Below are positions 34,268 through 42,368 of a stretch of 64,000 bases of DNA, in pieces (positions within the stretch are counted from its first letter, which is position 1; each line of letters begins with the position of its first letter). The translations under genes were made by a program, and so were the position numbers. The DNA comes from Clostridium sp. GTDB lineage: Bacteria; Bacillota; Clostridia; Lachnospirales; Lachnospiraceae. The stretch is taken from contig JAMPEW010000006.1 of the NCBI GenBank assembly GCA_023664775.1, positions 1 to 64,000 of the forward strand. The letters are read 5' to 3'. The notes below the pieces were generated by a model, which was given only the letters and a program-made list of their open reading frames with translations, had not been told where the DNA came from and made no database searches.

Positions 34268-34746
34268 ACGTTTTCCCCCTCACACTTTATCTTCTCAATT
34301 TTTGTGAGAAGCCTTACAAATACCGAATTTTCCATACCCTCTGCAAGCTCCTTGTCAAAGCAGTGCACCAGATAGGTATCTTCATTTACATCAACCGTTA
34401 TTGTACCCGGTGTCAGTGTAATTGAATTTGCAAGCATGACCTTACAGCTCTCATCCGTAAGCGTCGTTTTAAAACTTACAAGCTCAGGCTCATTTTCATA
34501 TTTATCAAGTACAATAAAGCGCAGCATGGTAATATTTGCCTTCACAATCTCCCAAATGAGCACAAAGAAATATGCGGAAATAAGGGGCAGCAGCCTGTAA
34601 AATTTCATTTCTTTTTTTATGCTGTAATCCATGCATTTGCATAAAAAAACAAATATGACCACAGTAATTACAATTCCGAAAATTACAATTTCAAGGGTAA
34701 TATTTGCATTAAAAACAATCCATGCCAAAAATAAAAGCGCTAACAT
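34264..34746 (-). CDS. mrpE: Mrp antiporter subunit E
   Basis: 160 residues, the normal MrpE length. Two N-terminal membrane helices (about 2-35) and a third near 50-70 are followed by the soluble MnhE part VSFKTTLTDESCKVMLANSITLTPGTITVDVNEDTYLVHCFDKELAEGM, the family hallmark. First gene of the ten-gene operon; SD AGGAG, 8 bases from the ATG. Confidence 0.92.
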   Translation of the reverse strand: MLALLFLAWIVFNANITLEIVIFGIVITVVIFVFLCKCMDYSIKKEMKFYRLLPLISAYFFVLIWEIVKANITMLRFIVLDKYENEPELVSFKTTLTDESCKVMLANSITLTPGTITVDVNEDTYLVHCFDKELAEGMENSVFVRLLTKIEKIKCEGENV

Positions 34747-34807
34747 CTTATCACTCCTGTTTCAACATAAAAATAACGAGATAAATCCCGCCCCAAAAAC
34801 TACCATC

Positions 34808-34836
34808 AATATATACCTATTAAATTCAAAATGCAA
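34808..34836 (-). promoter_or_regulatory. Probable promoter of the antiporter operon
   Basis: Minus strand: -35 TTGCAT (34831-34836), 17-base spacer, -10 TATATT (34808-34813), about 60 bases before mrpE. It lies in the divergent region shared with spoVAA. No convincing SigG promoter for spoVA was recognised in 34747-34902, though one is expected. Confidence 0.5.
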
Positions 34837-34902
34837 CTAAAAATTTTAGAATAATATGGACAAATGCAAGAAATAATAAAAAATAAAAAAGGAAGAACAG
34901 CA

Positions 34903-35541
34903 ATGGAAAATAAAACTCTGTATTTTTCCCTGGAGCAAAGTACATTGGTTCCTTCAAGAAAGGTACATGTAGGTGATATAGCATCAATATTTTGCTCTGA
35001 TATGGATATCAGCCATGCTGCTGAGAAAACGCTTATCACGACGCTGACAAACACGGAGCAGGATCAGATTGTTATAACGGCAATGAAAATTGTTGAGCTT
35101 ATTTCCCTTCAATATAAGGATTTAAGCATCGTCAGCATAGGCTGTCCTGAAACAATCGTATACTACCGTAATCTTAAACCGGTATCGAAGTTTAAGGGAA
35201 AATTAAAAAGCGCACTTATGATACTGCTTGCCTTTTTTGGGACTGCCTACTCAATCATGTCCTATAACGGTGACGTTGATGCCGTAAAGCTCTTAAACGA
35301 CCTATACATTTTGTTTACCGGTGACAGAAACGGAAACACCCTAGGGCAAATACTTGGAATTGTTGCATATTCCCTGGGACTTTGTGCCGGCATGATTATT
35401 TTCTTTAATCATGGCATTAACAAGAAAAAAACGGACGACCCGACTCCCCTTCAGGTACAGATGCGTCTATACGAGCAGGATGTTAATACCTGTATTATCG
35501 TTGACAGCACAAGGGATAACAAAACCTTAGATGTTAATTAA
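34903..35541 (+). CDS. spoVAA: Stage V sporulation protein AA
   Basis: 212 residues. First protein of the SpoVA channel complex that moves dipicolinic acid into the forespore. The N-terminal soluble part (ENKTLYFSLEQSTLVPSRKVHVGDIASIFCSD) is characteristic, followed by two membrane segments (LKSALMILLAFFGTAYSIMSYNGDV and ILGIVAYSLGLCAGMIIFF). ATG 34903 with AAAGGAAG at 8-base spacing is preferred over the ATG 39 bases upstream. spoVAB starts inside its last codons. Confidence 0.88.
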   Translation: MENKTLYFSLEQSTLVPSRKVHVGDIASIFCSDMDISHAAEKTLITTLTNTEQDQIVITAMKIVELISLQYKDLSIVSIGCPETIVYYRNLKPVSKFKGKLKSALMILLAFFGTAYSIMSYNGDVDAVKLLNDLYILFTGDRNGNTLGQILGIVAYSLGLCAGMIIFFNHGINKKKTDDPTPLQVQMRLYEQDVNTCIIVDSTRDNKTLDVN

Positions 35542-35944
35542 AAACTCTGCCTACGTTTTATTCTGCCTGGTTGCAGGGGGAGCTATCTCGGCAGGATATG
35601 TAGCATTTATAACCTTGCTTGGTGTTTTTGACAAATTATCGGAAAAGCTCAAGGCAGTAAAATACAGCTATGTCATAGAAACATTAATCATCATCGGGGT
35701 AACCATCGGCAATTTTGTATACCTGCTCCAGCTTAAATTACCCTTCGGACTTACAGGTTATGTATTTTTTGAGCTTATGGGCGGTATATTTACAGGCTGT
35801 CTTGCAGGCGCACTTGCAGAAACCATAAATATTTTTCCAATACTTTCAAGGAGATTTTCAATCAGGAAAAATCTTCACTATGCACTTATTGCAGCAGCCT
35901 TGGGAAAGGCGGCAGGTTCCCTAATCCAGCTTCTGCTGCTTTAA
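35531..35944 (+). CDS. spoVAB: Stage V sporulation protein AB
   Basis: 137 residues, four hydrophobic segments. SpoVAB family features include VAGGAISAGYVAFITLLGVFDKL and the LKLPFGLTGYVFFELMGGIFTGCLAGALAE block. It overlaps spoVAA by 11 bases and ends where the spoVAC leader begins. Membrane component of the DPA uptake apparatus at the inner forespore membrane. Confidence 0.88.
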   Translation: MLIKNSAYVLFCLVAGGAISAGYVAFITLLGVFDKLSEKLKAVKYSYVIETLIIIGVTIGNFVYLLQLKLPFGLTGYVFFELMGGIFTGCLAGALAETINIFPILSRRFSIRKNLHYALIAAALGKAAGSLIQLLLL

Positions 35945-35962
35945 ATGAAAAAGGAGGTAACT

Positions 35963-36424
35963 ATGAAGGTAAAACAAAACGACGAGGAATACAACAAATA
36001 TGTTGATGCCGTAACTCCGAAGCACAACCCGTTTAAAAACTGCTTCAATGCTTTTTGGATAGGCGGACTTATCTGTGTCATCGGACAGGCAATCAATAAT
36101 TTCATGATGTCATATTTTGAATTTAACAAGGATGACGCAGGAAGCTACACATCACTTATCTTAGTTTTATTAAGCGTGCTTCTGACAAGCTTTAACCTTT
36201 ACAAAAAAATTGCCAAATACGGAGGGGCAGGAGCCCTTGTTCCAATTACCGGCTTTGCCAACTCTGTAGCCTCACCGACAATTGAGTATAAAAAGGAGGG
36301 GGAGGTTTTTGGAAAGGGCGTCAAGGTATTTACCATTGCCGGTCCCGTAATCCTGTTCGGAATTGTAACAAGCTTTATACTCGGTTTTATTTACTGGGTG
36401 GTAAAGCTGATAGGCTTAGTATAG
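35963..36424 (+). CDS. spoVAC: Stage V sporulation protein AC
   Basis: 153 residues. Core SpoVA channel component; the B. subtilis homologue behaves as a mechanosensitive channel for DPA release. YNKYVDAVTPKHNPFKNCFNAFWIGGLICVIGQ is the family signature, followed by GGAGALVPITGFANSVASPTIEYKKEGEVFGKGVKVFTIAGPVILFG, closely similar to SpoVAE. The ATG at 35945 overlaps the SD AGGAGG, so ATG 35963 is the start. Confidence 0.95.
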   Translation: MKVKQNDEEYNKYVDAVTPKHNPFKNCFNAFWIGGLICVIGQAINNFMMSYFEFNKDDAGSYTSLILVLLSVLLTSFNLYKKIAKYGGAGALVPITGFANSVASPTIEYKKEGEVFGKGVKVFTIAGPVILFGIVTSFILGFIYWVVKLIGLV

Positions 36425-36436
36425 GAGGAAATGTAT

Positions 36437-37468
36437 ATGAATAATCAGTCAGTGGGAAAACAAAGCATAAAATTTGAAAATCCTCCCGTCATCATCAGTC
36501 AGGCGTCAGTTGTCGGAGAAATGGAGGGGCAGGGACCTCTCGGCTCATATTTTGACCAAATTGAAACCGACCCTTCCTTCGGACAGGAGTCATGGGAGCT
36601 TGGAGAGTCTGAAATGGTAAGACGGGCAGTATCTACAGCCATAACAAAATCAGGGCTGGAACAAAGTAAAATAAAATATATTTTCGGCGGCGACCTCTTG
36701 GGACAGCTTATCGGTACAACCTTCGGGCTGAAGGATTTTAATATACCGCTTTTCGGTCTTTACGGTGCATGCTCCACATGTGGAGAATCACTTTCGCTTG
36801 CCGCAATGACGGTAGCGGCAGGCTATGCAGAAAACGTCCTTGCCGTTACAAGCAGTCATTACGGTGGTGCTGAAAAGCAGTTCCGTTTTCCGCTTGAATA
36901 CGGAAATCAGCGTCCCTTGAGCGCTACATGGACTGTCACGGGAAGCGGCGCATTTATTGTAAGCCAGACAAATGGGGAACAGCCCATGCTCCAATATCCG
37001 CGCATAACCGCAATCACGACAGGAAAGGTAGTGGATTACGGCGTGCGGGACAGCCTTAATATGGGGGCATGCATGGCACCTGCGGCGGCGGACGTTATCT
37101 ATCAATGCTTCGAGGACTTAAACATGAAGGAAACCCAGTTTGATAAAATCATAACCGGCGATTTAGGTAAGGTTGGAAGTGAAATTTTAATTAAGCTTCT
37201 AAAGGATAACGGTCATGACATCAGCAAACAGCATATGGACTGCGGTGTTAATATATACAACAATGAACAGCAGGATACACACAGCGGAGGAAGCGGCTGC
37301 GGCTGTTCTGCCGTGACGCTTGCAGGCTACATTATTCACAACCTCAAGCAGCATATGTGGAAAAAGGTTCTTTTTGTTCCTACCGGAGCGCTTTTATCAA
37401 CGGTAAGCTACAACGAGGGACAGACAATCCCCGGAATCGCTCATGCACTTGTGATTGAACAGCAATAA
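36437..37468 (+). CDS. spoVAD: Stage V sporulation protein AD
   Basis: 343 residues. Thiolase-fold, DPA-binding soluble SpoVA protein. Motifs are SIKFENPPVIISQASVVGEMEGQGPLGSYFD, GGDLLGQLIGTTFGL, the pseudo-active-site GLYGACSTCGESLSLAA, TGSGAFIVS and HSGGSGCGCSAVTLAGYI. ATG 36437 lies 8 bases after AGGAGG (36423-36428); an ATG at 36431 is too close to that SD. Downstream spoVAE is 28 bases away. Confidence 0.96.
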   Translation: MNNQSVGKQSIKFENPPVIISQASVVGEMEGQGPLGSYFDQIETDPSFGQESWELGESEMVRRAVSTAITKSGLEQSKIKYIFGGDLLGQLIGTTFGLKDFNIPLFGLYGACSTCGESLSLAAMTVAAGYAENVLAVTSSHYGGAEKQFRFPLEYGNQRPLSATWTVTGSGAFIVSQTNGEQPMLQYPRITAITTGKVVDYGVRDSLNMGACMAPAAADVIYQCFEDLNMKETQFDKIITGDLGKVGSEILIKLLKDNGHDISKQHMDCGVNIYNNEQQDTHSGGSGCGCSAVTLAGYIIHNLKQHMWKKVLFVPTGALLSTVSYNEGQTIPGIAHALVIEQQ

Positions 37469-37496
37469 AAAATAAAAAAATTATCAGGAGAATACT

Positions 37497-37856
37497 ATGG
37501 ATTATATAAAAGCATTTATCATTGGCGGCATTATATGTATCTTGGCACAAATATTAATGGACACGACAAAGCTTATGCCCGGTCGGGTCATGGTTATCCT
37601 TGTATGTACAGGCGCAATCTTAGGCTCCGTCGGAATTTATAAGCCATTTCTTGAGTTTGCAGGAGCCGGTGCCTCCGTACCACTTACAGGCTTTGGCTAT
37701 AACCTTTGGAAGGGAATAAAGGAAGCAGTTGATACAGATGGATTTATAGGATTATTCCGGGGCGGATTTACAATGGCTGCGGTTGGAACCTCAGCGGCGC
37801 TTATCCTGTCCTACTTTGCATCTCTTATATTCCAACCTAAAATGCCGAAAAATTAA
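37497..37856 (+). CDS. spoVAE: Stage V sporulation protein AE (SpoVAEb type)
   Basis: 119 residues, four hydrophobic segments. It shows the family block KAFIIGGIICILAQILMDTTKLMPGRVMVILVCTGAILG and then FAGAGASVPLTGFGYNLWKGIKEAVDTDGFIGLFRGGFTMAAVG. Channel-forming partner of SpoVAC. It closes the spoVA operon; a strong hairpin terminator follows at 37937-37966. spoVAF and spoVAEa are not present. Confidence 0.95.
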   Translation: MDYIKAFIIGGIICILAQILMDTTKLMPGRVMVILVCTGAILGSVGIYKPFLEFAGAGASVPLTGFGYNLWKGIKEAVDTDGFIGLFRGGFTMAAVGTSAALILSYFASLIFQPKMPKN

Positions 37857-37912
37857 CTTATTATCTGCATATGTTAATTATAAGCAAACAAGCATATGCT
37901 TTTAATATAGAT

Positions 37913-37934
37913 ATTGTATGTTTAAACATACAAT
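37913..37934. repeat. Perfect 22-base palindrome next to the spoVA terminator
   Basis: The arms ATTGTATGTTT and AAACATACAAT meet at the centre TTTAAA, giving a 22-base perfect palindrome that ends three bases before the hairpin at 37937. AT-rich, with the two stop codons of convergent genes on either side. It may extend the terminator structure or be a protein-binding dyad. Confidence 0.7.
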
Positions 37935-37936
37935 AA

Positions 37937-37966
37937 GGGGCTGACGCAGGCATATGCGGCAGCCCC
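37937..37966. terminator. Bidirectional terminator between spoVAE and the PBP gene
   Basis: Arms GGGGCTGACGCA and TGCGGCAGCCCC pair over 12 bp with one mismatch around a 6-base loop. The plus strand continues TTTTCATTATT, a U-rich tail, terminating spoVA. The minus-strand side has a weaker tail for the convergent PBP gene. The arms belong to the GGGCTGCCGCA family seen elsewhere in the window. Confidence 0.82.
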
Positions 37967-37980
37967 TTTTCATTATTATA

Positions 37981-40869
37981 TTATTGTGCAGGTGGTGCTT
38001 CCGTTGGCGGTGCTTCTGTCGGCGGAGCCTCCGTTGGCGGTGTAGCCGTAGTCGGCGCTTCCGTTGGTGGCGGCGCAACTGTTGTAGCAGGAGGCGGTGT
38101 CGTACCCCCGTCGATTTTTCTAAAGGTTGCTGAAATTGTTGCATCTGCCTCAATGTTTTCAAATTTATAAGTGCCTACAGCGCCCTGACTCACCCCATTG
38201 ACAAGAACATCCTGAATAACATATCCGTTGTATGGTGTTATATAGTAGACAACTGTTGTTCCCTTATCAACTGAGGCTGAGGCGGATATGGTGCCACCCT
38301 CGCCTGCCTGAGAGGTTATCATAACCTGTTCTGCCTGCTCAGGGTGCAGATCACATATTTCCTCCGTATATTTGTAATCATCATGACCATCTCCCACATA
38401 TTCCTTTGTGCCGTCATCCTTTACCCTGACAACAAACTCAACTACCTCAGGACAGGTGTTTGTTGCTATTTTCTTTGACTCCTTACATAGCTTTACAGGC
38501 TCATGTCCCGGACAGGTTCCTCCTCTAAAAGTTCCTGTTGCGCAATAGTCAGTAAATGTAGGACATGTTTCAAGTGGAATTTGTCCTGTTATCTGACAGA
38601 GGGTTATCGTGCTTATGCCGTCCGGTCTTTCCATGATAACCCTTGAGGTATCCTGCCCCTCAAGCTCTGCAATCCTATCCATAACGTCACGCCACATACA
38701 CTTTGGTGCATTCGTACCGTATCTGGCAAGATCCACATTTGAATCACAGCCCATCCAAACCGCACCTGTATAATACGGTGTCATACCACAAAACCAAAGG
38801 TCGTAGTTGCTTGATGTTGTACCGGTCTTACCCGAACAGGCAACTCCTGACCGAAGATGCGCCATACTTCCCGTTCCTGCCGTAAGGGTGGTTCTCATTG
38901 CCTCAAGAAGGAGCCACGCCGTCGTAGGCTTCATAACCGTATGGGAGGTCGGTGTTGTATTATCTATAATCACATTTCCGTCGTGATCCAAAACCTTAGA
39001 ATAAAATACAGGCTTATTATAAACGCCTCCATTGGCAATTGTGGCATATGCCGCAGTTATCTCAAGGTTTGTGATTCCATAGGTAAGTCCGCCAAGTGCT
39101 ACGGACTGCGTTGCATCAGTATATACGGTGCCGTCCGAACCGGTTTCACCTCCAGCAAGGGTTGTAAAGCCATAATCAAGCAGATATTGGTACGCAACAT
39201 CCGGCGTCACTGCCGTAATTGCCTTAACCGCACAAATATTCGCAGACTGCTCAATCGCCTCTCTCAATGAAAAATATCCTCTATATGAAAATCCCCACCA
39301 GTTTTTAACCTGTATGCCATTGTCATAGAAAAATTCCTCATCAAGGAACGGAGAGGCAAGAGAGCCTCCATAGGAATCTATATAAGGCGTATATGCTGCA
39401 AGTATTTTAAAGGTGGAGCCTGCCTGACGCTCTGCCATGGTTGCCCTGTTAAATGCCCTGTCAACCTTTTTTTCTCCACGTCCACTGAATATTGCTTTCA
39501 CATAGCCGTTATGCTGGTCTATAATCGTCATCGTAAACTGAGGCTGTGGGTCAACCTGATAGGACTCTGCAAAAAACGTGCCGCCTGTTTCCTCAAGCAT
39601 TGCCTCCTTATATGCATCTGCAGCAGCCCTTGCGGATGTTTCATCAGGGTATATTTCATTATACTTCGGATTGCCTGTCTGTTCCCTGTAATATGAGAGC
39701 AGATTTTCTATGCTGAAATTCATAGGCTCATTGTTTTCGTCCGTCAGGGTAAGCTCATATTTTAATGCAACACTTGTTCCCTCATAATAATAGTCCGTCT
39801 TATTCAGCTCCTCGTCAAGGATTGCCTGAATATCGTCGTCCTGAACAGAGTATATGGTATAGCCTCCCGTAAATACCTCAATAGACGCCTGTGCTTTTGT
39901 AAATCCATATAACTCCATAAGATCATTCTCAAATGCATCAATAAGGGCATCCGTGTAATAGGAATTAGCAGAATAGCTTTCCTTCTGAATACGGTCAATC
40001 TCCGCTATTCTTGTATATACGTCGTCAGCCATGGCTGTATCGTATTGCTCCTGCGTGATATATTCAAGCTCAAGCATCTTATCAAGCACATCCTCACGTC
40101 TGTGGGCATTTGCCTCCGGAAAAATCGTAGGATCATAGCCATATGGATTTTTTGTTATTCCCGCAATAACTGCTATTTCAGATATGGTAAGATCCTTTAT
40201 ATCCTTGTCAAAATACGCTTCCGCAGCAGCCTGAATGCCGTGAACACCGCTGCCTAAGTATATTGTATTCAGGTAATATTCAAGTATCGCTTCCTTGTCA
40301 TACTTTTTTTCCAGCTCAAGGGCAAGGTACTGCTCCTGAACCTTTCTCTCTACCTTATCAAGGAAAGAGGTTTCATCCATACCTACATTAAACACATGGT
40401 TTTTGATAAGCTGCTGTGTTATTGTACTTGCTCCCTGGTCAAAATCTCCCGTAGTAATTCCATGTATTCCTGCACGGAATATACCTCTCACGTCAATTCC
40501 ATTATGCGTCCAAAAACGCTGATCCTCTATTGCCACAAAAGCATTCACCCAATCCTCCGGTATATCCTCATAATAAACATATACCCTGTTGGAATCTATG
40601 GTTGCAATCTCATTTTTAACATTTCCATCTTGGTCACATATAACTGTCCGAAAGCCCTTTGGTACAATATTGATATCATTCACATCCGGTGCCCCATCCA
40701 AAATGCCCTTCATCATTCCAAATGCAGCGCCTGCTCCCGCAACAATAACAGCTATAAATGAAACTAATATTAACTTAAAAAAATTGACTAAAATTTTCCG
40801 TCTGGTCCGTTGTGCCTTGGAGACCAGTTTTCTCTGCTTCTTCTCAGTCTCCTGTATTGAAAAGCCCAT
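37981..40869 (-). CDS. Class A penicillin-binding protein 1A (transglycosylase/transpeptidase)
   Basis: 962 residues. It has a cytoplasmic basic N-terminus, a membrane anchor (about 30-52) and a GT51 domain (about 70-260) with catalytic Glu in VAIEDQRFWTHNG and GASTITQQLIKNH. A long linker leads to the transpeptidase domain (about 430-760) with SxxK in AGSTFKIL, SxN in QSANICAVKA and KTGT in SGKTGTTSSNYDLWF. A third region (about 855-920) resembles the GGTI..SATF bacterial surface repeat. The last ~40 residues are a Pro/Thr-rich tail of PPTEA repeats. It synthesises and cross-links peptidoglycan outside the membrane. Monocistronic, with SD AGGAGG. Confidence 0.95.
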   Translation of the reverse strand: MGFSIQETEKKQRKLVSKAQRTRRKILVNFFKLILVSFIAVIVAGAGAAFGMMKGILDGAPDVNDINIVPKGFRTVICDQDGNVKNEIATIDSNRVYVYYEDIPEDWVNAFVAIEDQRFWTHNGIDVRGIFRAGIHGITTGDFDQGASTITQQLIKNHVFNVGMDETSFLDKVERKVQEQYLALELEKKYDKEAILEYYLNTIYLGSGVHGIQAAAEAYFDKDIKDLTISEIAVIAGITKNPYGYDPTIFPEANAHRREDVLDKMLELEYITQEQYDTAMADDVYTRIAEIDRIQKESYSANSYYTDALIDAFENDLMELYGFTKAQASIEVFTGGYTIYSVQDDDIQAILDEELNKTDYYYEGTSVALKYELTLTDENNEPMNFSIENLLSYYREQTGNPKYNEIYPDETSARAAADAYKEAMLEETGGTFFAESYQVDPQPQFTMTIIDQHNGYVKAIFSGRGEKKVDRAFNRATMAERQAGSTFKILAAYTPYIDSYGGSLASPFLDEEFFYDNGIQVKNWWGFSYRGYFSLREAIEQSANICAVKAITAVTPDVAYQYLLDYGFTTLAGGETGSDGTVYTDATQSVALGGLTYGITNLEITAAYATIANGGVYNKPVFYSKVLDHDGNVIIDNTTPTSHTVMKPTTAWLLLEAMRTTLTAGTGSMAHLRSGVACSGKTGTTSSNYDLWFCGMTPYYTGAVWMGCDSNVDLARYGTNAPKCMWRDVMDRIAELEGQDTSRVIMERPDGISTITLCQITGQIPLETCPTFTDYCATGTFRGGTCPGHEPVKLCKESKKIATNTCPEVVEFVVRVKDDGTKEYVGDGHDDYKYTEEICDLHPEQAEQVMITSQAGEGGTISASASVDKGTTVVYYITPYNGYVIQDVLVNGVSQGAVGTYKFENIEADATISATFRKIDGGTTPPPATTVAPPPTEAPTTATPPTEAPPTEAPPTEAPPAQ

Positions 40870-40912
40870 GGAGCCACCTCCTTATTACTGTATGTACACT
40901 CAATTATTCATA

Positions 40913-40941
40913 AGTATATCAAAAAAAAACTACAAATACAA
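40913..40941 (-). promoter_or_regulatory. Promoter of the PBP gene
   Basis: Minus strand: -35 TTGTAT (40936-40941), 17-base spacer containing a run of nine T, -10 TATACT (40913-40918). A tandem 23-base duplication lies directly upstream of the -35. Confidence 0.6.
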
Positions 40942-40945
40942 GTAC

Positions 40946-40991
40946 CGTAAAATTCTAACATAAAACCACGTAAAATTCTAACATAAAACCA
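40946..40991. repeat. Exact tandem duplication of a 23-base unit
   Basis: Two adjacent identical 23-base copies (40946-40968 and 40969-40991), each starting CGTAAAATTCTAAC and ending ATAAAACCA. They lie just upstream of the PBP promoter -35, where they may form a duplicated operator or UP-element. Confidence 0.85.
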
Positions 40992-41031
40992 TGTTCAAAA
41001 TGTGACTTACATGTAATTTTTGACTTATATT

Positions 41032-41700
41032 TTAAATGTTATTCCATTTTAAAAACTCTGCAGCAATATTTGCGATAAGCTCGTCCATTTCCTCCAGTAC
41101 AAAAACCATAAGCGGTCCATCTGCCTTCTTCCTCCTCATAACCCTGTCTATTTCATTCCTTACCCGTTCCATGCTAAAGCCGTCATTTTCTATGATTGCC
41201 TGACAATCCTTCAGCTTAAGCGTTCTTAGTCCATACCGTTCAATATAACGGCTGTTCATTCTCGTATAATCCCCGTAATACATTTCCTCAGAAAAAAAGA
41301 GCTTCCTTGGATAAATCCTTCCGTTGTCAATCAGCTTTACCTGTGTTACCTCATCATACAAAAAAGCAGGCTCAAGCTTGTCATTAAAGAAACGAAAATG
41401 CTTCGTCCAATACAGCTCCAAAAATTTCAAATCAAAAATAAGGTGATGGTAATATCCCCTCACAAAAGGTTCATTTATTCTATCACCGTGCTTTTCAAGA
41501 AATACATTCATATCCGGTTTTCTTACGAACTGCGCAAACGCCCGATCACTCCAAAAGTGGCTCTGCTTTTTATTGTTTCCTGCCACAATATCCGGTGCAA
41601 CGCTTCCAACAATATAATCGTTTATATAGGTTTCATCCCGAATGCCGCACAACCTCAAATATTCCTTGGCGGCCGCCATGTGAATTATAAAGCCCGGCAT
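41032..41700 (-). CDS. Zinc-dependent phospholipase-C-like hydrolase
   Basis: 222 residues. The N-terminus MPGFIIHMAAAKEYL, followed by NDYIVGSVAPDIVAG, SHFWSD and FVRGYYHHLIFDLKF, fits the zinc-dependent PLC/S1-P1 nuclease-like family found as hypothetical proteins in Firmicutes. His 7, Asp in APDIV, His in SHFW and the HH-x3-D cluster are plausible metal ligands. There is no signal peptide, so a cytosolic role is likely; the substrate is unknown. The start overlaps the upstream flavodoxin-like gene by 16 bases. Confidence 0.65.
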   Translation of the reverse strand: MPGFIIHMAAAKEYLRLCGIRDETYINDYIVGSVAPDIVAGNNKKQSHFWSDRAFAQFVRKPDMNVFLEKHGDRINEPFVRGYYHHLIFDLKFLELYWTKHFRFFNDKLEPAFLYDEVTQVKLIDNGRIYPRKLFFSEEMYYGDYTRMNSRYIERYGLRTLKLKDCQAIIENDGFSMERVRNEIDRVMRRKKADGPLMVFVLEEMDELIANIAAEFLKWNNI

Positions 41701-42365
41701 AATCTCACTCCCGCAAGCATATCTTCATCAAGATATACATTATTTAACTTTTTTCGTACCGTATCCGCACCGGTCTTTTCTGCTTTTACCATATCAGAAG
41801 CAATATCCTGCCGTACCTTTTTATCCTCCGGGCGTCCACTAATCCTTTCAAGGCTTTTAATATTGTACATAAGCAGACCTGACAGTATTTTTTCTATGGA
41901 CATTTCCACTGCCTCCTGCCTCCTTAATTTCATTTCAGTATAATCTATGCTTCTCGGAATATCTATGCACCTTACATATATATCCTTGTCCGTTCCAAGC
42001 TTATTTTTCATAAATTGCTTTCTGAGCGTATTTAAGTTCAAAAGCCTTATATCTATATTTTTGTCAGAACATTCTGACAGTGTTTCCCCCACGACGGAAA
42101 TATACACATAGGTTTTGCTGCTGACTCTTAAGTTTTGCAAAAAGGAATACACTGCAAGGGAAAGTCCCCACCTATATGCAGGAACCACAAGCCCTACGCT
42201 GTCACAGGAAAGCATTTCGCCTTCATATTCCGTATATTTTTTTACCACGCAGTCAGAAAGTCCTTTTTGTAAATGCAGTGCAATGACTCTGCCAGCGTCC
42301 ATTTTTCTGATATGCTCTGACCTGTAATCTGTATCGGTATCACATACATAAAACACAAGATTCAT
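41685..42365 (-). CDS. Flavodoxin-fold-like protein without FMN loop
   Basis: 226 residues. The middle of the N-terminal half (SCDSVGLVVPAYRWGLSLAVYSFLQNLRVSSKTYVYISVVG) resembles the second part of the flavodoxin domain in EFR1-type ferrodoxins (GLVFPVYFWGLP...). The phosphate-binding TGNT-type loop expected near residue 10 is absent (CDTDTDYRSEH instead), and no ferredoxin cysteines follow. The C-terminal ~100 residues are charged and helical. It may be a non-FMN-binding derivative. It lies 3 bases behind TetR and is coupled to the PLC-like gene. Confidence 0.5.
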   Translation of the reverse strand: MNLVFYVCDTDTDYRSEHIRKMDAGRVIALHLQKGLSDCVVKKYTEYEGEMLSCDSVGLVVPAYRWGLSLAVYSFLQNLRVSSKTYVYISVVGETLSECSDKNIDIRLLNLNTLRKQFMKNKLGTDKDIYVRCIDIPRSIDYTEMKLRRQEAVEMSIEKILSGLLMYNIKSLERISGRPEDKKVRQDIASDMVKAEKTGADTVRKKLNNVYLDEDMLAGVRLCRAL

Positions 42366-42368
42366 ACA

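Noticed and set aside
25561-34746. Complex I or membrane-bound hydrogenase operon
   Set aside because: No NuoB/C/D/I-like, hydrogenase or ferredoxin-domain genes are present; only Mrp/Mbh membrane-arm subunits are seen.
34747-34902. SigG promoter for spoVA
   Set aside because: Expected biologically, but no pair of hexamers close to the SigG consensus could be identified with confidence.
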